Part shown: one piece after another, positions 20,277 to 29,274 of the stretch
How positions within the stretch are numbered: the first letter of the stretch is position 1
Layout: each line of letters starts with the position of its first letter
Assembly (NCBI RefSeq): GCF_017894365.1
Contig: NZ_CP059467.1
Coordinates: forward strand, 3,224,001 to 3,288,000
DNA: 64,000 nucleotides
From: Aromatoleum bremense
GTDB lineage: Bacteria > Pseudomonadota > Gammaproteobacteria > Burkholderiales > Rhodocyclaceae
Direction: 5' to 3'
The notes under the pieces: generated by a model
The model's database searches: none
What the model saw: the letters and a program-made list of their open reading frames with translations, nothing else
Told to the model about the DNA's origin: nothing
Translations under genes and position numbers: made by a program

Positions 20277-21560
20277 ATGTCCAAACACGACGAGGCTGCT
20301 TCGCGCAGCCTGCTGATCCATGCCGCCCGCGTCCTCGGGGCGGTGCTGACTTTCGAACACCCGGCTGACGGCGTGCTGTCGCGCTACTTCCGCGAGAACC
20401 GCGAAATCGGGCACCGCGACCGCGGCTTCATCGCCGAGGCGGTCTATGGCATCGTGCGCCGCTTGCGCTGGCTGCGCCGCCTGGTTGGCGAGGATGTGCG
20501 GCCGCGCACGCTTCTGCTCGCGTGGCTCGCGCGCGGCGAAGGCTGGCCGATGCGCCATTTCGAAGGGCTCGCGTCGGCGACCGAGCGCGACTGGATCTCC
20601 GGGATCAAGGCACGCGAACTCGAAGAAGGTTCGTTCGCCGAGCGCGCCGACCTCCCCGACTGGCTCGCGGAGCGGCTGCTCGCAACGCACGGCGAGGCGG
20701 AGGTGCTTGAACTCGCGCACAGCCTGAACCGGCCGGCGCCGCTCGACCTGCGCGTCAACGTGCTGAAGGCCGATCGCGGCGAAGTGCTCGAAAAGCTGAA
20801 ATTCGCCGGCATCGAGGCGAAGCCGTGCCCGTTCTCGCCGCACGGCATCCGCCTCGGGGGCAAGCCCGCGCTGCAGAAGCATCCGCTGTTTCTCGAAGGC
20901 GCGTTCGAGGTGCAGGACGAGGGCAGCCAGCTGCTCGGCTTCCTCGTGCAGCCCAAGCGCGGCGAACTGGTCGTCGATTTCTGCGCCGGCGCCGGCGGCA
21001 AGACGCTGCAGCTGGGCGCGATGATGCGCTCGACCGGCCGGCTGTACGCGTTCGACGTGTCGGAGAAGCGGCTCGCGAAGCTCAAGCCGCGCGTCGCGCG
21101 CGCCGGGCTGTCGAACGTGCATCCGGTGCTGATCGCGCACGAGCGCGATGCGAAGGTCAAGCGCCTCGCCGGCAAGGCCGACCGGGTGTTCGTCGATGCG
21201 CCGTGCAGTGGCCTCGGCACCTTGCGCCGCAACCCGGACCTGAAATGGCGCCAGACGCCGGAATCGGTCGCCGAAATGGTCGCGAAGCAGGGCGCGATCC
21301 TCGAATCGGCGGCGCGCCTCGTGAAGCCGGCGGGGCGGCTCGTCTATGCGACCTGCAGCCTGCTCGTCGAGGAAAACGACGCCATCGTCGATGCATTCCT
21401 GGCGGCGCACCCGGAGTTCCGTGAGGTCGACGCGACCGAGGTGCTGAAGAAACAGGGCATCGCGCTCGATACCGGCGCACGCCTGCGCCTGTCGCCGCGC
21501 AAGCACGATACCGACGGCTTCTTCGCCGCGGTGCTGGAGCGGGCGCCGGCCGATGCGTGA
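20277..21560 (+). CDS. RsmB/NOP-family RNA (cytosine-5) methyltransferase
   Basis: SAM-dependent RNA m5C methyltransferase, 427 residues. A NusB-like N-terminal region (about 1-130) precedes the catalytic domain: SAM-binding 'VDFCAGAGGKTLQLGA', motif IV 'VDAPCSGLGTLRRNPDLKW' with the product-release Cys, and motif VI 'VYATCSLLVEEN' with the catalytic Cys. The start at ATG 20277 ('MSKHDEAAS') follows the DUF3108 stop by 13 bp. It resembles RsmB, but the classical rsmB lies near fmt in most genomes, so this is probably a paralogue; the target cytosine is unknown. Confidence 0.9.
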   Translation: MSKHDEAASRSLLIHAARVLGAVLTFEHPADGVLSRYFRENREIGHRDRGFIAEAVYGIVRRLRWLRRLVGEDVRPRTLLLAWLARGEGWPMRHFEGLASATERDWISGIKARELEEGSFAERADLPDWLAERLLATHGEAEVLELAHSLNRPAPLDLRVNVLKADRGEVLEKLKFAGIEAKPCPFSPHGIRLGGKPALQKHPLFLEGAFEVQDEGSQLLGFLVQPKRGELVVDFCAGAGGKTLQLGAMMRSTGRLYAFDVSEKRLAKLKPRVARAGLSNVHPVLIAHERDAKVKRLAGKADRVFVDAPCSGLGTLRRNPDLKWRQTPESVAEMVAKQGAILESAARLVKPAGRLVYATCSLLVEENDAIVDAFLAAHPEFREVDATEVLKKQGIALDTGARLRLSPRKHDTDGFFAAVLERAPADA

Positions 21561-22128
21561 GCATCTGCGACGCGCGTTGCTGGTGCTCGTGGCGCTTGCG
21601 GCACCGGCGCTCGCACTCGCTTCCGGCGCGCGCACGCTGCCGGCGCGCGGTTCAATCGAAGTCGTGTTCTCGCCCGAGGGCAGTGGCGAAGAGGCGCTGC
21701 TGCGTGTCATCGGCGCGGCGCGCGAAACGCTGCACGTGCAGGCGTACGTGTTCACCAGCCGTCCGATCGCCGATGCGCTCGTCAGGGCCCATCGGCGTGG
21801 CGTGCATGTCCAGGTGCTCGCGGATGCCCAGATGAGCCGGCGCGGCAAGGGCAACGCGCTGCCCCGGCTCCTCGACGCCGGCGTGCCGGTGGCGCTGGAG
21901 ACGCGCTACGCCGTGGCCCACAACAAGGTGCTGATCGCCGACGGCGGCGGACCGTCGTGCGTGGTCGCGACCGGTTCGTACAATTTCACGTGGTCGGCGA
22001 ACAAGCGCAATGCCGAAAACCTGCTCGTGCTGCGCGACAATTGTCCGCTCGCCGCCGCCTATCTCGACAACTGGCGCCGCCACCGCGAGGACGCGACGCC
22101 GGTCACCCGTCTGCCCTGGAAGCCATGA
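21553..22128 (+). CDS. exported phospholipase D-family protein (Nuc-like)
   Basis: A 191-residue single-HKD protein with a signal peptide (cleavage near 'ALALASGA'). The HKD motif is 'AHNKVLIADGGG' followed by 'ATGSYNFTWSANKRNAEN', the pattern of the small Nuc-type endonuclease and PLD relatives, which act as dimers to form one active site. Substrate (nucleic acid or phospholipid) is uncertain. It overlaps the methyltransferase gene by 8 bp and the MscS gene by 4 bp. Confidence 0.86.
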   Translation: MREHLRRALLVLVALAAPALALASGARTLPARGSIEVVFSPEGSGEEALLRVIGAARETLHVQAYVFTSRPIADALVRAHRRGVHVQVLADAQMSRRGKGNALPRLLDAGVPVALETRYAVAHNKVLIADGGGPSCVVATGSYNFTWSANKRNAENLLVLRDNCPLAAAYLDNWRRHREDATPVTRLPWKP

Positions 22129-23543
22129 GCGTGCGCGATGACTCGCGATTTGCACTGCTGCTGACCGAAACCTGGCGTGATCTGCAAAGCCCTGCCGTGC
22201 TGTGGCAGCTTGCGGCGCTCGCCGGCTGCCTGCTGCTGGCATGGCTATTCGCGCGCTCCACGCTGCTCCGGGTCGCGGCCGGCAACCACGCCGACACCCC
22301 GGCTTACCGATTCGGGCGCAGCGGATTGCGCCGCGTGCTGTTTCCGCTTGCGGCACTGGTGCTGGTCATCGGCGCGCGTGCCGTGCTGGGCGAGTTTCAC
22401 AACGTGAGCCTGCTCAATGTCGCGGTGCCGTTGCTGATCTCGCTCGCGCTGATCCGCCTCGTCATGTTCGCGGTTCGGCAGGCGGTCGGCCGATCGAGCT
22501 GGATCGCAAGTTTCGAGCGGATCTTCGCCGCCGTCGCATGGTCGGTCGTCGCGCTGCACATCGTCGGCTGGCTGCCGCAGGTCATTGGCGGGCTGGACTC
22601 CGTTTCATTCACGCTCGGCAGCCAGCGGCTTTCGCTATGGACTCTGCTGCAGGGCATCGCGATGGTGCTGTTGACGCTGCTCGTCGCGCTGTGGGCAGCC
22701 GGGCTGCTGGAGCGCCGGCTGGCGACCACGGCCGGTCTCGACGACAACGTGCGCATCGTGATGCTGCGCGTCGCGAAGGCGGCGCTGGTGCTGGTGGCGG
22801 TGCTCGTCGCGCTGCCGATGGTCGGCATCGACCTGACGACGCTGTCGGTGTTCGGCGGCGCGCTTGGCGTCGGTCTCGGCTTCGGCCTGCAGAAGATCGC
22901 CGCGAACTATGTTTCCGGCTTCATCATCCTGCTCGACCGCTCGCTGCGCATCGGCAACATGATCAGCGTCGGCGCCGAGCGCGGCATCGTCACGCAGATC
23001 AACACCCGATACACCGTCATCCGCGCGCCCAGCGGGGTGGAATCGCTGGTGCCGAACGAGGTGCTGGTCGGTTCGGTGGTGCAGAACGAAACGTACACCG
23101 ATACCCGGGTTGCGGTGCCGCTGAACTTTCAGGTGAGTTACGGCTCTGATGTCGAGCGTGCAATGGCAATCCTCGTGGAGGTTGCCCAGGCTCAGCCCCG
23201 AGTGCTCGACCAACCGGCTCCGAACGCCTTCCTGACGGGATTTGCCGACAGCGGAATCAACCTGCGTCTGGGGCTATGGATTGCGGACCCCCAGGAAGGC
23301 ACGCTCGGCGTGAGTTCGGACATCAACCTCGCGGTATGGCAGCGCTTCCGCGCCGAAGGGATCGAGTTTCCGTTCCCGCAACGCGAAGTGCGGCTGCTGT
23401 CGCCGCTGCCTCCAGTCGTGTTTTCGGAAACGGGCAAGGGTTCGGGTGCAAACCATGTGATCGACGACCCGAGCCGCGGGGACAGGGCGGCAAGATCGCG
23501 CGCAGCGCTCCTCCGCGATGATTCGGAGGACATCAACATCTAA
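22125..23543 (+). CDS. mechanosensitive ion channel, MscS family
   Basis: Tension-gated channel, 472 residues. Five or so membrane segments occupy residues 20-260; the pore helix and following beta domain show the MscS signature: 'LSVFGGALGVGLGFGLQKIA', 'NYVSGFIILLDRSLRIGNMI', 'INTRYTVIRAPSGVESLVPN'. The start ATG (22125) overlaps the PLD gene's stop (ATGA). A ~45-residue polar tail follows the channel domain. Longer than E. coli MscS (286), with extra N-terminal helices. Confidence 0.92.
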   Translation: MSVRDDSRFALLLTETWRDLQSPAVLWQLAALAGCLLLAWLFARSTLLRVAAGNHADTPAYRFGRSGLRRVLFPLAALVLVIGARAVLGEFHNVSLLNVAVPLLISLALIRLVMFAVRQAVGRSSWIASFERIFAAVAWSVVALHIVGWLPQVIGGLDSVSFTLGSQRLSLWTLLQGIAMVLLTLLVALWAAGLLERRLATTAGLDDNVRIVMLRVAKAALVLVAVLVALPMVGIDLTTLSVFGGALGVGLGFGLQKIAANYVSGFIILLDRSLRIGNMISVGAERGIVTQINTRYTVIRAPSGVESLVPNEVLVGSVVQNETYTDTRVAVPLNFQVSYGSDVERAMAILVEVAQAQPRVLDQPAPNAFLTGFADSGINLRLGLWIADPQEGTLGVSSDINLAVWQRFRAEGIEFPFPQREVRLLSPLPPVVFSETGKGSGANHVIDDPSRGDRAARSRAALLRDDSEDINI

Positions 23544-23560
23544 GAAGGAACGGGTTGCCC

Positions 23561-24730
23561 ATGCTTGCAGGACTTATCGATCTTCCGTGGTGGGGTTACA
23601 TTCTCGTCGCGCTGGGACTCACTCACGTGACCATTGCTGCGGTGACGATCTTCCTGCACCGGCATCAGGCGCACCGCGCGCTCGAACTGCACCCGGTTGT
23701 GAGTCATTTCTTTCGCGCCTGGCTGTGGTTCACGACGGGCATGGTGACGAAGGAATGGGCTGCGGTGCACCGCAAGCACCACGCCAAGTGCGAAACCGCC
23801 GATGACCCGCACAGCCCGCAAGTGCTGGGGATTCGCAAGGTCCTGTTCCAGGGGGCGGAACTCTACCGCGCCGAAGCGAGCAACAAGGAAACCCTCGCAC
23901 GCTACGGCCACGGCACGCCGGACGACTGGCTGGAGCGCCATGTCTACCGGCATTCGATCGTCGGCGTCTCGATCATGCTGATCACGAACCTCATGCTGTT
24001 CGGCCCGCTCGGACTGACGATCTGGGCGGTGCAGATGATGTGGATCCCGATCTGGGCGGCCGGTGTCGTCAATGGACTGGGGCATTACGTCGGCTATCGC
24101 AACTTCAATTGCAGCGACGCGGCGACGAATCTCGTGCCGTGGGGCATCCTCATCGGCGGCGAGGAACTGCACAACAATCATCACAGCTTCGCGACCTCGG
24201 CCAAGCTTTCGGCGAAGTGGTACGAGTTCGATATCGGCTGGATGTATATCCGCGTGCTCGCGCTGCTCGGCCTCGCCAAGGTGCGAAAGGTCATTCCGTC
24301 GCCGAAGTTCGGCGAGGCCAAGAATGTTCCCGATCTCGACACGCTGCAGGCGATCATCACCCACCGCTACGACGTGATGACGCGCTATGTCGCGTCGCTC
24401 AAGCGCCTCTGCGGCGACGAGATCGAGCGGCTCGCCGCGACCCACGGCAGGAGCTTCAACCCCCGTGCGCTGCGCCGCTGGGTGCTGTCGGGGGAAGACA
24501 GGAATCTCGCGCCGGACGACCGGCGCACGCTCGAGCTTGTGCTCGTCGACAGCGCCGCGCTATCGACGATCGCGTCGATGCGGCGGGATCTCGTTGCGAT
24601 CTGGGCGCGCTCGACGGCTTCCCGCGAGCAGCTGCTGAAGCAGTTGCACGACTGGATCGCGCGCGCCGAGCAGAGCGGCATCGCACAGCTGCAGGAATTT
24701 TCGTTCCGCTTGCGCCAGTACACCGCCTGA
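23561..24730 (+). CDS. membrane fatty acid desaturase (delta-9 type)
   Basis: Di-iron membrane desaturase introducing a double bond into acyl chains. The three histidine boxes are intact: 'HRHQAHRA', 'HRKHHAK' and 'EELHNNHHS'. Membrane segments lie near residues 8-30, 45-60, 135-155 and 160-180. The C-terminal ~130 residues are a soluble helical extension beyond the catalytic core. ATG 23561 has AAGGA 11 bp upstream; a TTG at 23555 is a possible alternative, adding two residues. Confidence 0.9.
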   Translation: MLAGLIDLPWWGYILVALGLTHVTIAAVTIFLHRHQAHRALELHPVVSHFFRAWLWFTTGMVTKEWAAVHRKHHAKCETADDPHSPQVLGIRKVLFQGAELYRAEASNKETLARYGHGTPDDWLERHVYRHSIVGVSIMLITNLMLFGPLGLTIWAVQMMWIPIWAAGVVNGLGHYVGYRNFNCSDAATNLVPWGILIGGEELHNNHHSFATSAKLSAKWYEFDIGWMYIRVLALLGLAKVRKVIPSPKFGEAKNVPDLDTLQAIITHRYDVMTRYVASLKRLCGDEIERLAATHGRSFNPRALRRWVLSGEDRNLAPDDRRTLELVLVDSAALSTIASMRRDLVAIWARSTASREQLLKQLHDWIARAEQSGIAQLQEFSFRLRQYTA

Positions 24731-24793
24731 TTTCCGTTGCCCGGCACGCCGGACCGCTGGGCCGGCCCCGGTATCGCGGGAGCCGGAAAGGGC

Positions 24794-25243
24794 TCAGTCG
24801 CCAGGGCGCATCGCGTCGGCCCAGCAATTGGGGGTTTCATAAAGGCGGACGCGTTCGAGCCGCAGGCGATTGCCGTAGAGGTCGCGATAGCACGCGTCGA
24901 GGATGCGGAACGCTTCGCTGGCGAGGTTTTCAGCAGTCGGCACGGTGTCGAGCACGACCGTCTTGTGGGCCGGCATCGTCGCGAGGAAATCGACGACAGC
25001 GCTGTCGCCGCGGTACACGAGGAACGCGTGATCCCAGCGGTCGACGACGTGCGTCTTGGCGATCAGCTTGACGTCGCCGAAATCCATCACCATGCCGTTG
25101 ACGGCCTCGCCTGCGGCGTCAATGATATCGCCCGACAGCGTGATCTCGATCGCGTAGCGATGGCCGTGCAGGTGGCGGCATTGGCTGGCATGATCGGGAA
25201 TCCGGTGCCCGGCGTCGAATTCCAGTCGGCGGGTGATGCGCAT
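24794..25243 (-). CDS. queD: 6-carboxytetrahydropterin synthase-type protein
   Basis: Converts dihydroneopterin triphosphate to 6-carboxytetrahydropterin for queuosine/preQ0 synthesis. The 149-residue protein starts 'MRITRRLEFDAGHRIP'; Zn ligands are the His of AGHR and the two His of 'CRHLHGHRY', with the catalytic Cys just before. 'VMDFGDVKLI' and 'PTAENLASEAF' are further family signatures. The in-frame extension to 25312 overlaps the promoter region and is unlikely. No preQ1 riboswitch-like leader is visible. Confidence 0.94.
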   Translation of the reverse strand: MRITRRLEFDAGHRIPDHASQCRHLHGHRYAIEITLSGDIIDAAGEAVNGMVMDFGDVKLIAKTHVVDRWDHAFLVYRGDSAVVDFLATMPAHKTVVLDTVPTAENLASEAFRILDACYRDLYGNRLRLERVRLYETPNCWADAMRPGD

Positions 25244-25328
25244 GATTGATCCGGGGAAAAACAGGCCCGAATTATAGCTGCTTCCCGGTGCGCCCTTCGG
25301 ACACCTTTCCATTCACCGGTTTCGACAC

Positions 25329-26183
25329 ATGACTGCACGCGACCAGACCCTTTCCGTACGCAACCACGACCGTGACCTGGCCGGGCTGACCTATGTTTAC
25401 CCGGTGCTGTCGCGGCGTGCTGGCGGGGTCTCGGTGGGCATCAATCTCAATCCGAACAACGCCTGCAACTGGCACTGCGCGTATTGCCAGGTGCCCGGTC
25501 TCGTGCGGGGCCGGGCGCCCGAGATCGACCTGCCGCTGCTCGAAGCGGAACTGTCGGGCTTCCTCCATGCGCTGGTCGAAGGCGATTACCTCGAGCGCCA
25601 TGTCCCGGAAGGCTTGCGCGTCGTGCGCGACATCGCGTTCTCCGGCAACGGCGAGCCGACCAGCGCGGCCGCGTTCCCGGAAGCGATGTCGCTCGTCGTA
25701 CGCTTGCGCGACGCCGTCGGCCTCGGCCGCGAGGTGCCGCTGCGCCTGATCACGAACGGCAGCCTGATCGGACAGGCGAGGGTGCGAGAAGGGCTAAGGC
25801 GTCTCGGTGAGGCCGGCGGAGAAGTTTGGTTCAAGGTCGATGCGGGAACGCAGGCGTCGATCGAACGCATCAACGGCGTGTCGCTGGATCCCGACCTCGT
25901 GGTGCGCAACCTGGCGGTCAGCGCCGGCCTGTGCACGACGTGGGTCCAGACCTGCATGTTCCGCTGGGATGGCGCCCCACCGTCCGGCGACGATATCGAC
26001 GCTTACATCGAGTTGCTTATGCGGGTAGGGCCGGAGCACATTGCGGGCGTGCTGTTGTATGGAATCGCGCGGCCGTCGATGCAGCCCGAGGCGGTGCATC
26101 TGGCGCCGCTCCCTGAGGCCGAGCTCGAGGCGATCGCGGCGAAGGTGCGAAAAAAAGGGCTGACGGTTCGCATCAGCCCCTGA
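25329..26183 (+). CDS. radical SAM protein
   Basis: A 284-residue radical SAM enzyme. The cluster motif 'CNWHCAYCQ' (CX3CX2C) is at residues ~48-56, and 'FSGNGEPTSAA' provides the GGEP-like SAM-binding motif. It looks like COG0731-type proteins related to the wyosine-synthesis fold, but bacterial members have no assigned reaction. It is divergent from queD across 85 bp, so a role in tRNA or queuosine-linked chemistry is possible but unproven. Converges on the disrupted XRE gene 22 bp away. Confidence 0.85.
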   Translation: MTARDQTLSVRNHDRDLAGLTYVYPVLSRRAGGVSVGINLNPNNACNWHCAYCQVPGLVRGRAPEIDLPLLEAELSGFLHALVEGDYLERHVPEGLRVVRDIAFSGNGEPTSAAAFPEAMSLVVRLRDAVGLGREVPLRLITNGSLIGQARVREGLRRLGEAGGEVWFKVDAGTQASIERINGVSLDPDLVVRNLAVSAGLCTTWVQTCMFRWDGAPPSGDDIDAYIELLMRVGPEHIAGVLLYGIARPSMQPEAVHLAPLPEAELEAIAAKVRKKGLTVRISP

Positions 26184-26252
26184 TCCGGTGGAAGTGACCG
26201 CCGGGTCAGCGCGTGGTGCGTTCCTTGCGCTTGGCACGCGCTTCCTTCTTTA

Positions 26253-27123
26253 GAGCGTGTTATGAACTTATGCAGCTGATATAGTTGATGTTTTTTGATC
26301 ACTGTGAGCAGAAAACCCTACCCGAGCGATGTCAGTGAAGAGGAGTGGCATTTCGTGGCGCCGTATCTGACGCTGATGACCGAGCAGGCGCCGCAGCGCA
26401 GCTACCCCTTGCGCGAAGTGTTCAACGCGTTGCGCTGGCTGGCTCGGGCCGGCGCGCCATGGCGACTCTTGCCGAATGATTTTCCGCCCTGGCAGATGGT
26501 GTATCAGCAGTTTCGCCGCTGGAACGATGCGGGCTGTTTCGAGGCGATGGTGAGCGACATGCGTTCGATCATCCGAGTCGGCGACGGTCGCAAGGCCCAG
26601 CCCAGTGCCGTGATTCTCGATGGGCGAACGCTGCAAAGCAGCTGCGAAAGCGGGCCGCGTGCCGGCTACGACGGCTACAAGCGGCGTCGGGGCAGCAAAG
26701 TACATATGGCCGTGGATACGCTGGGGCAACTCATTGCGCTGACCGTCACGCCGGCCGATGAACAGGAGCGCGCGCAGGTCAAGGACCTGTGCGAGGCGGT
26801 GCAGCAAGCCACGGGTGAAACGGTCAAAGTGGCGTGGGCCGACCAAGGCTACACGGGCGACGAAGCTCGGAAAGCGGCCAAGGCGGCGGGTATCGATCTT
26901 CAAATCGTCAAACTTCCCGAGGCGAAGAAGGGATTTGTATTGCTGCCCCGGCGCTGGATCGTCGAGCGCAGTTTCGGGTGGCTGTCCCGATTCAGACGAC
27001 TGAGTCGGGATTTCGAGCGGATGCCGCAAGTGCTGGCCGGATTGCATTTCGTCGTCTTCTGCATCCTCATGCTGCCCAAGGCCGCGTCCTGGCTGGCACT
27101 GGAAGCAAGTTCATAACACGCAC
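26253..27123 (+). mobile_element. IS5-family insertion sequence, 871 bp
   Basis: Bounded by 17-bp terminal inverted repeats: GAGCGTGTTATGAACTT at 26253-26269 and its complement at 27107-27123, with one mismatch in position 2 (15 inner bases perfect). Flanked by a TA duplication (26251-26252 and 27124-27125), as reported for the IS427-type group of the IS5 family. One intact transposase ORF; its stop codon lies inside the right repeat. Complete and probably still mobile. Confidence 0.92.
26304..27116 (+). CDS. IS5-family DDE transposase
   Basis: Catalyses IS transposition. About 270 residues, starting at GTG 26304 ('VSRKPYPSDVSEEEW') or TTG 26295. DUF4096-type N-terminal domain ('LREVFNALRWLARAGAPWRL'), first catalytic Asp in 'VILDGRTLQS', second in 'VAWADQGYTGDEA', and the Glu in 'PRRWIVERSFGWLSRFRRLS'. 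No frameshift or internal stop, unlike two-frame IS427 members. Confidence 0.93.
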   Translation: MSRKPYPSDVSEEEWHFVAPYLTLMTEQAPQRSYPLREVFNALRWLARAGAPWRLLPNDFPPWQMVYQQFRRWNDAGCFEAMVSDMRSIIRVGDGRKAQPSAVILDGRTLQSSCESGPRAGYDGYKRRRGSKVHMAVDTLGQLIALTVTPADEQERAQVKDLCEAVQQATGETVKVAWADQGYTGDEARKAAKAAGIDLQIVKLPEAKKGFVLLPRRWIVERSFGWLSRFRRLSRDFERMPQVLAGLHFVVFCILMLPKAASWLALEASS

Positions 27124-27411
27124 TAGCGACTTGTACAGCTCCGGGTTCGAAGTCTTCAGGAATTCCGCCACTTCCACGTCTTCCTTCTTGACCTTGTTGA
27201 TGTCGATCTGCTCGATATGCACGAGGCGCAGCAGGGCCTGCACGGGACGCGGAATGTTGCGTCCGCTCTCGTAGCGCGAGCCGCCGCTCTGCGTGACCCC
27301 GATCTTCGACCAGAACTGCGATTGGTTCAGACCCAGCTTGCGACGAATCTCGCGAACGTCGATGGTGTCGGTGTTTTTCATGCTTACATCCTCTGTAGGG
27401 TATCCAGCCCG

Positions 27412-27463
27412 CTTATAAGACAAGGCGGTACGTAGCCAAGTTCCTACGACTTAAGTTGTAGGA
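27412..27463 (-). promoter_or_regulatory. promoter and palindromic operator of the XRE gene
   Basis: On the minus strand: TTGGCT (27439-27434), 16 bp, TATAAG (27417-27412), leading to the XRE ATG at 27381. Just upstream of the minus-35 lies a 22-bp near-perfect palindrome, TCCTACGACTTAAGTTGTAGGA (27442-27463), with only one mismatched pair. Its TAC...GTA half sites recall NarL/FixJ-type response-regulator sites. The position suggests an activator site for the XRE gene, or an operator also touching a weak TTAAGT-N16-TATAGA promoter facing lysC. Confidence 0.5.
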
Positions 27464-27636
27464 TGGCCGAAGTATAGATCACTATTCTTTCCACATACAA
27501 TGAAAAAAGCCAGTGCATCCGAACCTAGTCAAAATCAATAAACAGTGCGATCGGGAGGTGGCACGACGCCGGCCTGCAAACTTTCGCCGCATTCGATAGA
27601 ATTCCTCCCTTTATCCACAGGCACTTGGATACGACG

Positions 27637-28860
27637 ATGGCACTGATAGTTCAGAAATACGGCGGCACTTCCGTGGGTAACCCGGAGCGCATCAAGAACG
27701 TCGCCCGCAAAGTGGCGAAGTTCCAGGCGCAGGGGCATAAGGTCGTGGTGGTGGTGTCGGCGATGAGCGGCGAGACGAACCGTCTGATCGCGCTGACCAG
27801 GGAGGTCGCGACCCATCCCGATGCCCGCGAACTCGACGTTGTCGTATCGACCGGCGAGCAGGTCACGATCGGCCTGCTGTGCATGGCCCTGCACGACATC
27901 GGCGTCAAGGCGAAGAGCTATACCGGCGGGCAGGTCCGCATCCTCACCGACAGCGCCCATACCAAGGCGCGGATCCTCAATATCGACGAAGCCCCGATCA
28001 AGAAGGACCTGGACGAAGGCAATATCGTCGTCGTCGCGGGCTTCCAGGGCGTGGACGAGCACGGCAACATCACGACGCTCGGCCGCGGCGGTTCGGATAC
28101 CACCGGCGTGGCGCTCGCTGCCGCGCTGAAGGCTGACGAGTGCCAGATCTACACCGACGTCGACGGCGTCTATACGACTGACCCGCGCGTCGTCCCGGAA
28201 GCCCGCAAGCTCGACACGATCACCTTCGAGGAAATGCTCGAACTGGCGAGCCTCGGCTCGAAGGTCCTGCAGATCCGTTCGGTCGAATTCGCCGGCAAGT
28301 ACAAGGTCAAGTTGCGCGTCCTGTCGAGCTTCCAGGAGGAAGGCGAGGGCACGCTCATCACAGTTGAGGAAGATCAGAACATGGAACAACCCGTCATCTC
28401 CGGCATCGCCTTCACGCGCGACGAGGCCAAGCTCACGGTGCTCGGCGTGCCCGACAAGCCCGGCATCGCCTACCAGATCCTCGGTCCGGTCGCCGACGCC
28501 AACATCGATGTGGATATGATCATCCAGAACGTCGGCCACGACGGCACGACCGACTTTTCGTTCACCGTGCCGCGCGCCGACCTCGACAAGAGCGTGAAGG
28601 TGCTCGAAGGCGTGCGCGCGCATATCGGTGCACGCGCAATCGAAAGCGACCGGACGATGGCCAAGGTGTCGGTCGTCGGCGTCGGCATGCGCTCGCATCC
28701 GGGCGTCGCGTCGAAAATGTTCCGTACGCTCGCCGAAGAGGGCATCAACATCCAGATGATCTCGACGTCCGAGATCAAGATCTCGGTGGTGATCGAGGAG
28801 AAGTATCTCGAACTCGCCGTGCGCGTGCTGCACAAGGCTTTCGGTCTCGAATCCGCCTGA
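27637..28860 (+). CDS. lysC: aspartate kinase
   Basis: First enzyme of the aspartate pathway (Lys, Thr, Met, DAP). The 407-residue protein begins '[20 protein letters not shown]', the nucleotide-binding KYGGTS motif. The kinase domain contains '[18 protein letters not shown]' and '[15 protein letters not shown]'; two C-terminal ACT domains follow (about residues 265-335 and 340-407), indicating feedback control by Lys/Thr. ATG 27637 preferred over TTG 27625. The 255 bp before it carry the XRE promoter and palindrome. Confidence 0.97.
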   Translation: MALIVQKYGGTSVGNPERIKNVARKVAKFQAQGHKVVVVVSAMSGETNRLIALTREVATHPDARELDVVVSTGEQVTIGLLCMALHDIGVKAKSYTGGQVRILTDSAHTKARILNIDEAPIKKDLDEGNIVVVAGFQGVDEHGNITTLGRGGSDTTGVALAAALKADECQIYTDVDGVYTTDPRVVPEARKLDTITFEEMLELASLGSKVLQIRSVEFAGKYKVKLRVLSSFQEEGEGTLITVEEDQNMEQPVISGIAFTRDEAKLTVLGVPDKPGIAYQILGPVADANIDVDMIIQNVGHDGTTDFSFTVPRADLDKSVKVLEGVRAHIGARAIESDRTMAKVSVVGVGMRSHPGVASKMFRTLAEEGINIQMISTSEIKISVVIEEKYLELAVRVLHKAFGLESA

Positions 28861-28874
28861 ATTGCTGCCGAAAT

Positions 28875-28903
28875 TTGACCGGCGGCCGCAGAATCGTTAT
28901 GAT
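28875..28903 (+). promoter_or_regulatory. sigma-70 promoter of tRNA-Ser
   Basis: TTGACC, exactly 17 bp, TATGAT, with the tRNA beginning 18 bp downstream. Near-consensus boxes and ideal spacing between the lysC stop and the tRNA. Confidence 0.7.
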
Positions 28904-28920
28904 CGCGGCCTCTAAAGGTT

Positions 28921-29014
28921 GGAGAGTTGGCCGAGAGGTCGAAGGCACTCCCCTGCTAAGGGAGCATGCGGGCTAAAACTCGCATCGAGGGTTCGAATCC
29001 CTCACTCTCCGCCA
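28921..29014 (+). tRNA. tRNA-Ser (anticodon GCU)
   Basis: A 94-nt class II tRNA with a long variable arm. The acceptor stem GGAGAGT pairs with ACTCTCC, the anticodon loop reads CTGCTAA (anticodon GCU, serine AGC/AGU codons), the T-loop is GTTCGAATC, and CCA is encoded at 29012-29014. Confidence 0.96.
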
Positions 29015-29025
29015 GTGGTATATTT

Positions 29026-29077
29026 GAGCCGCATTCGCTAGTCAAAACAATGACGTGGTGAATGCGGCTCTTTCCTT
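29026..29077 (+). terminator. hairpin terminator after tRNA-Ser
   Basis: GAGCCGCATTC (29026-29036) pairs perfectly with GAATGCGGCTC (29060-29070), with a small nested GTCA/TGAC hairpin in the loop, followed by TTTCCTT. It probably ends the tRNA transcript. The remaining ~210 bp before the next gene has no ORF. Confidence 0.6.
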
Positions 29078-29261
29078 ATAACATCCCTTCTTGTCACCTC
29101 TCCAGAGGCAGGCCTCCGCGAGGGACCCCTGTCGGTGCCGGGCAGCAGTTGAAGCGGCAACCGGCGGATGATTGCCGGCGGCTCTCCCGGGCAGACCGGC
29201 ATCGCCCTTTACGCCGGAATCGCTTTCACGCCAGGTATCCCGAGCGGTAAAGTCGATCATA

Positions 29262-29274
29262 ATATTTGAAATAT
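29262..29274. promoter_or_regulatory. AT-rich palindrome before the ferrosome-like operon
   Basis: ATATTT-G-AAATAT is a perfect 6-1-6 palindrome in an AT-rich island (ATCATAATATTTGAAATATC) 17 bp before the ATG of the first gene. CATAAT at 29258-29263 could serve as a minus-10. Size and place fit a repressor operator; the sequence is not a convincing Fur box (only partial similarity to GATAATNATTATC). Confidence 0.4.

Larger units (their letters stand above)
26206..27381 (-). pseudogene. XRE-type regulator gene interrupted by an IS element
   Basis: The 5' part (27381 down to 27124) encodes 'MKNTDTIDVREIRRKLGLNQ' and an HTH_3 domain ('SQFWSKIGVTQSGGSRYESG'), preceded by AGAGGA and a good promoter. 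At codon 86 the frame runs into the IS, which supplies 18 foreign residues and a stop at 27067 (104 residues total). Beyond the left IS end (26252 to 26206) the minus strand reads 'KKEARAKRKERTTR' then stop. Joining the two with a single TA copy gives one 100-residue protein in frame. The HTH survives; only the Lys/Arg-rich tail is swapped, so the product may still bind DNA. Confidence 0.85.

Noticed and set aside
25244..25328. preQ1 riboswitch or other leader before queD
   Set aside because: The 85-bp divergent gap has no pseudoknot-like hairpin with an A-rich tail; nothing supports a riboswitch.
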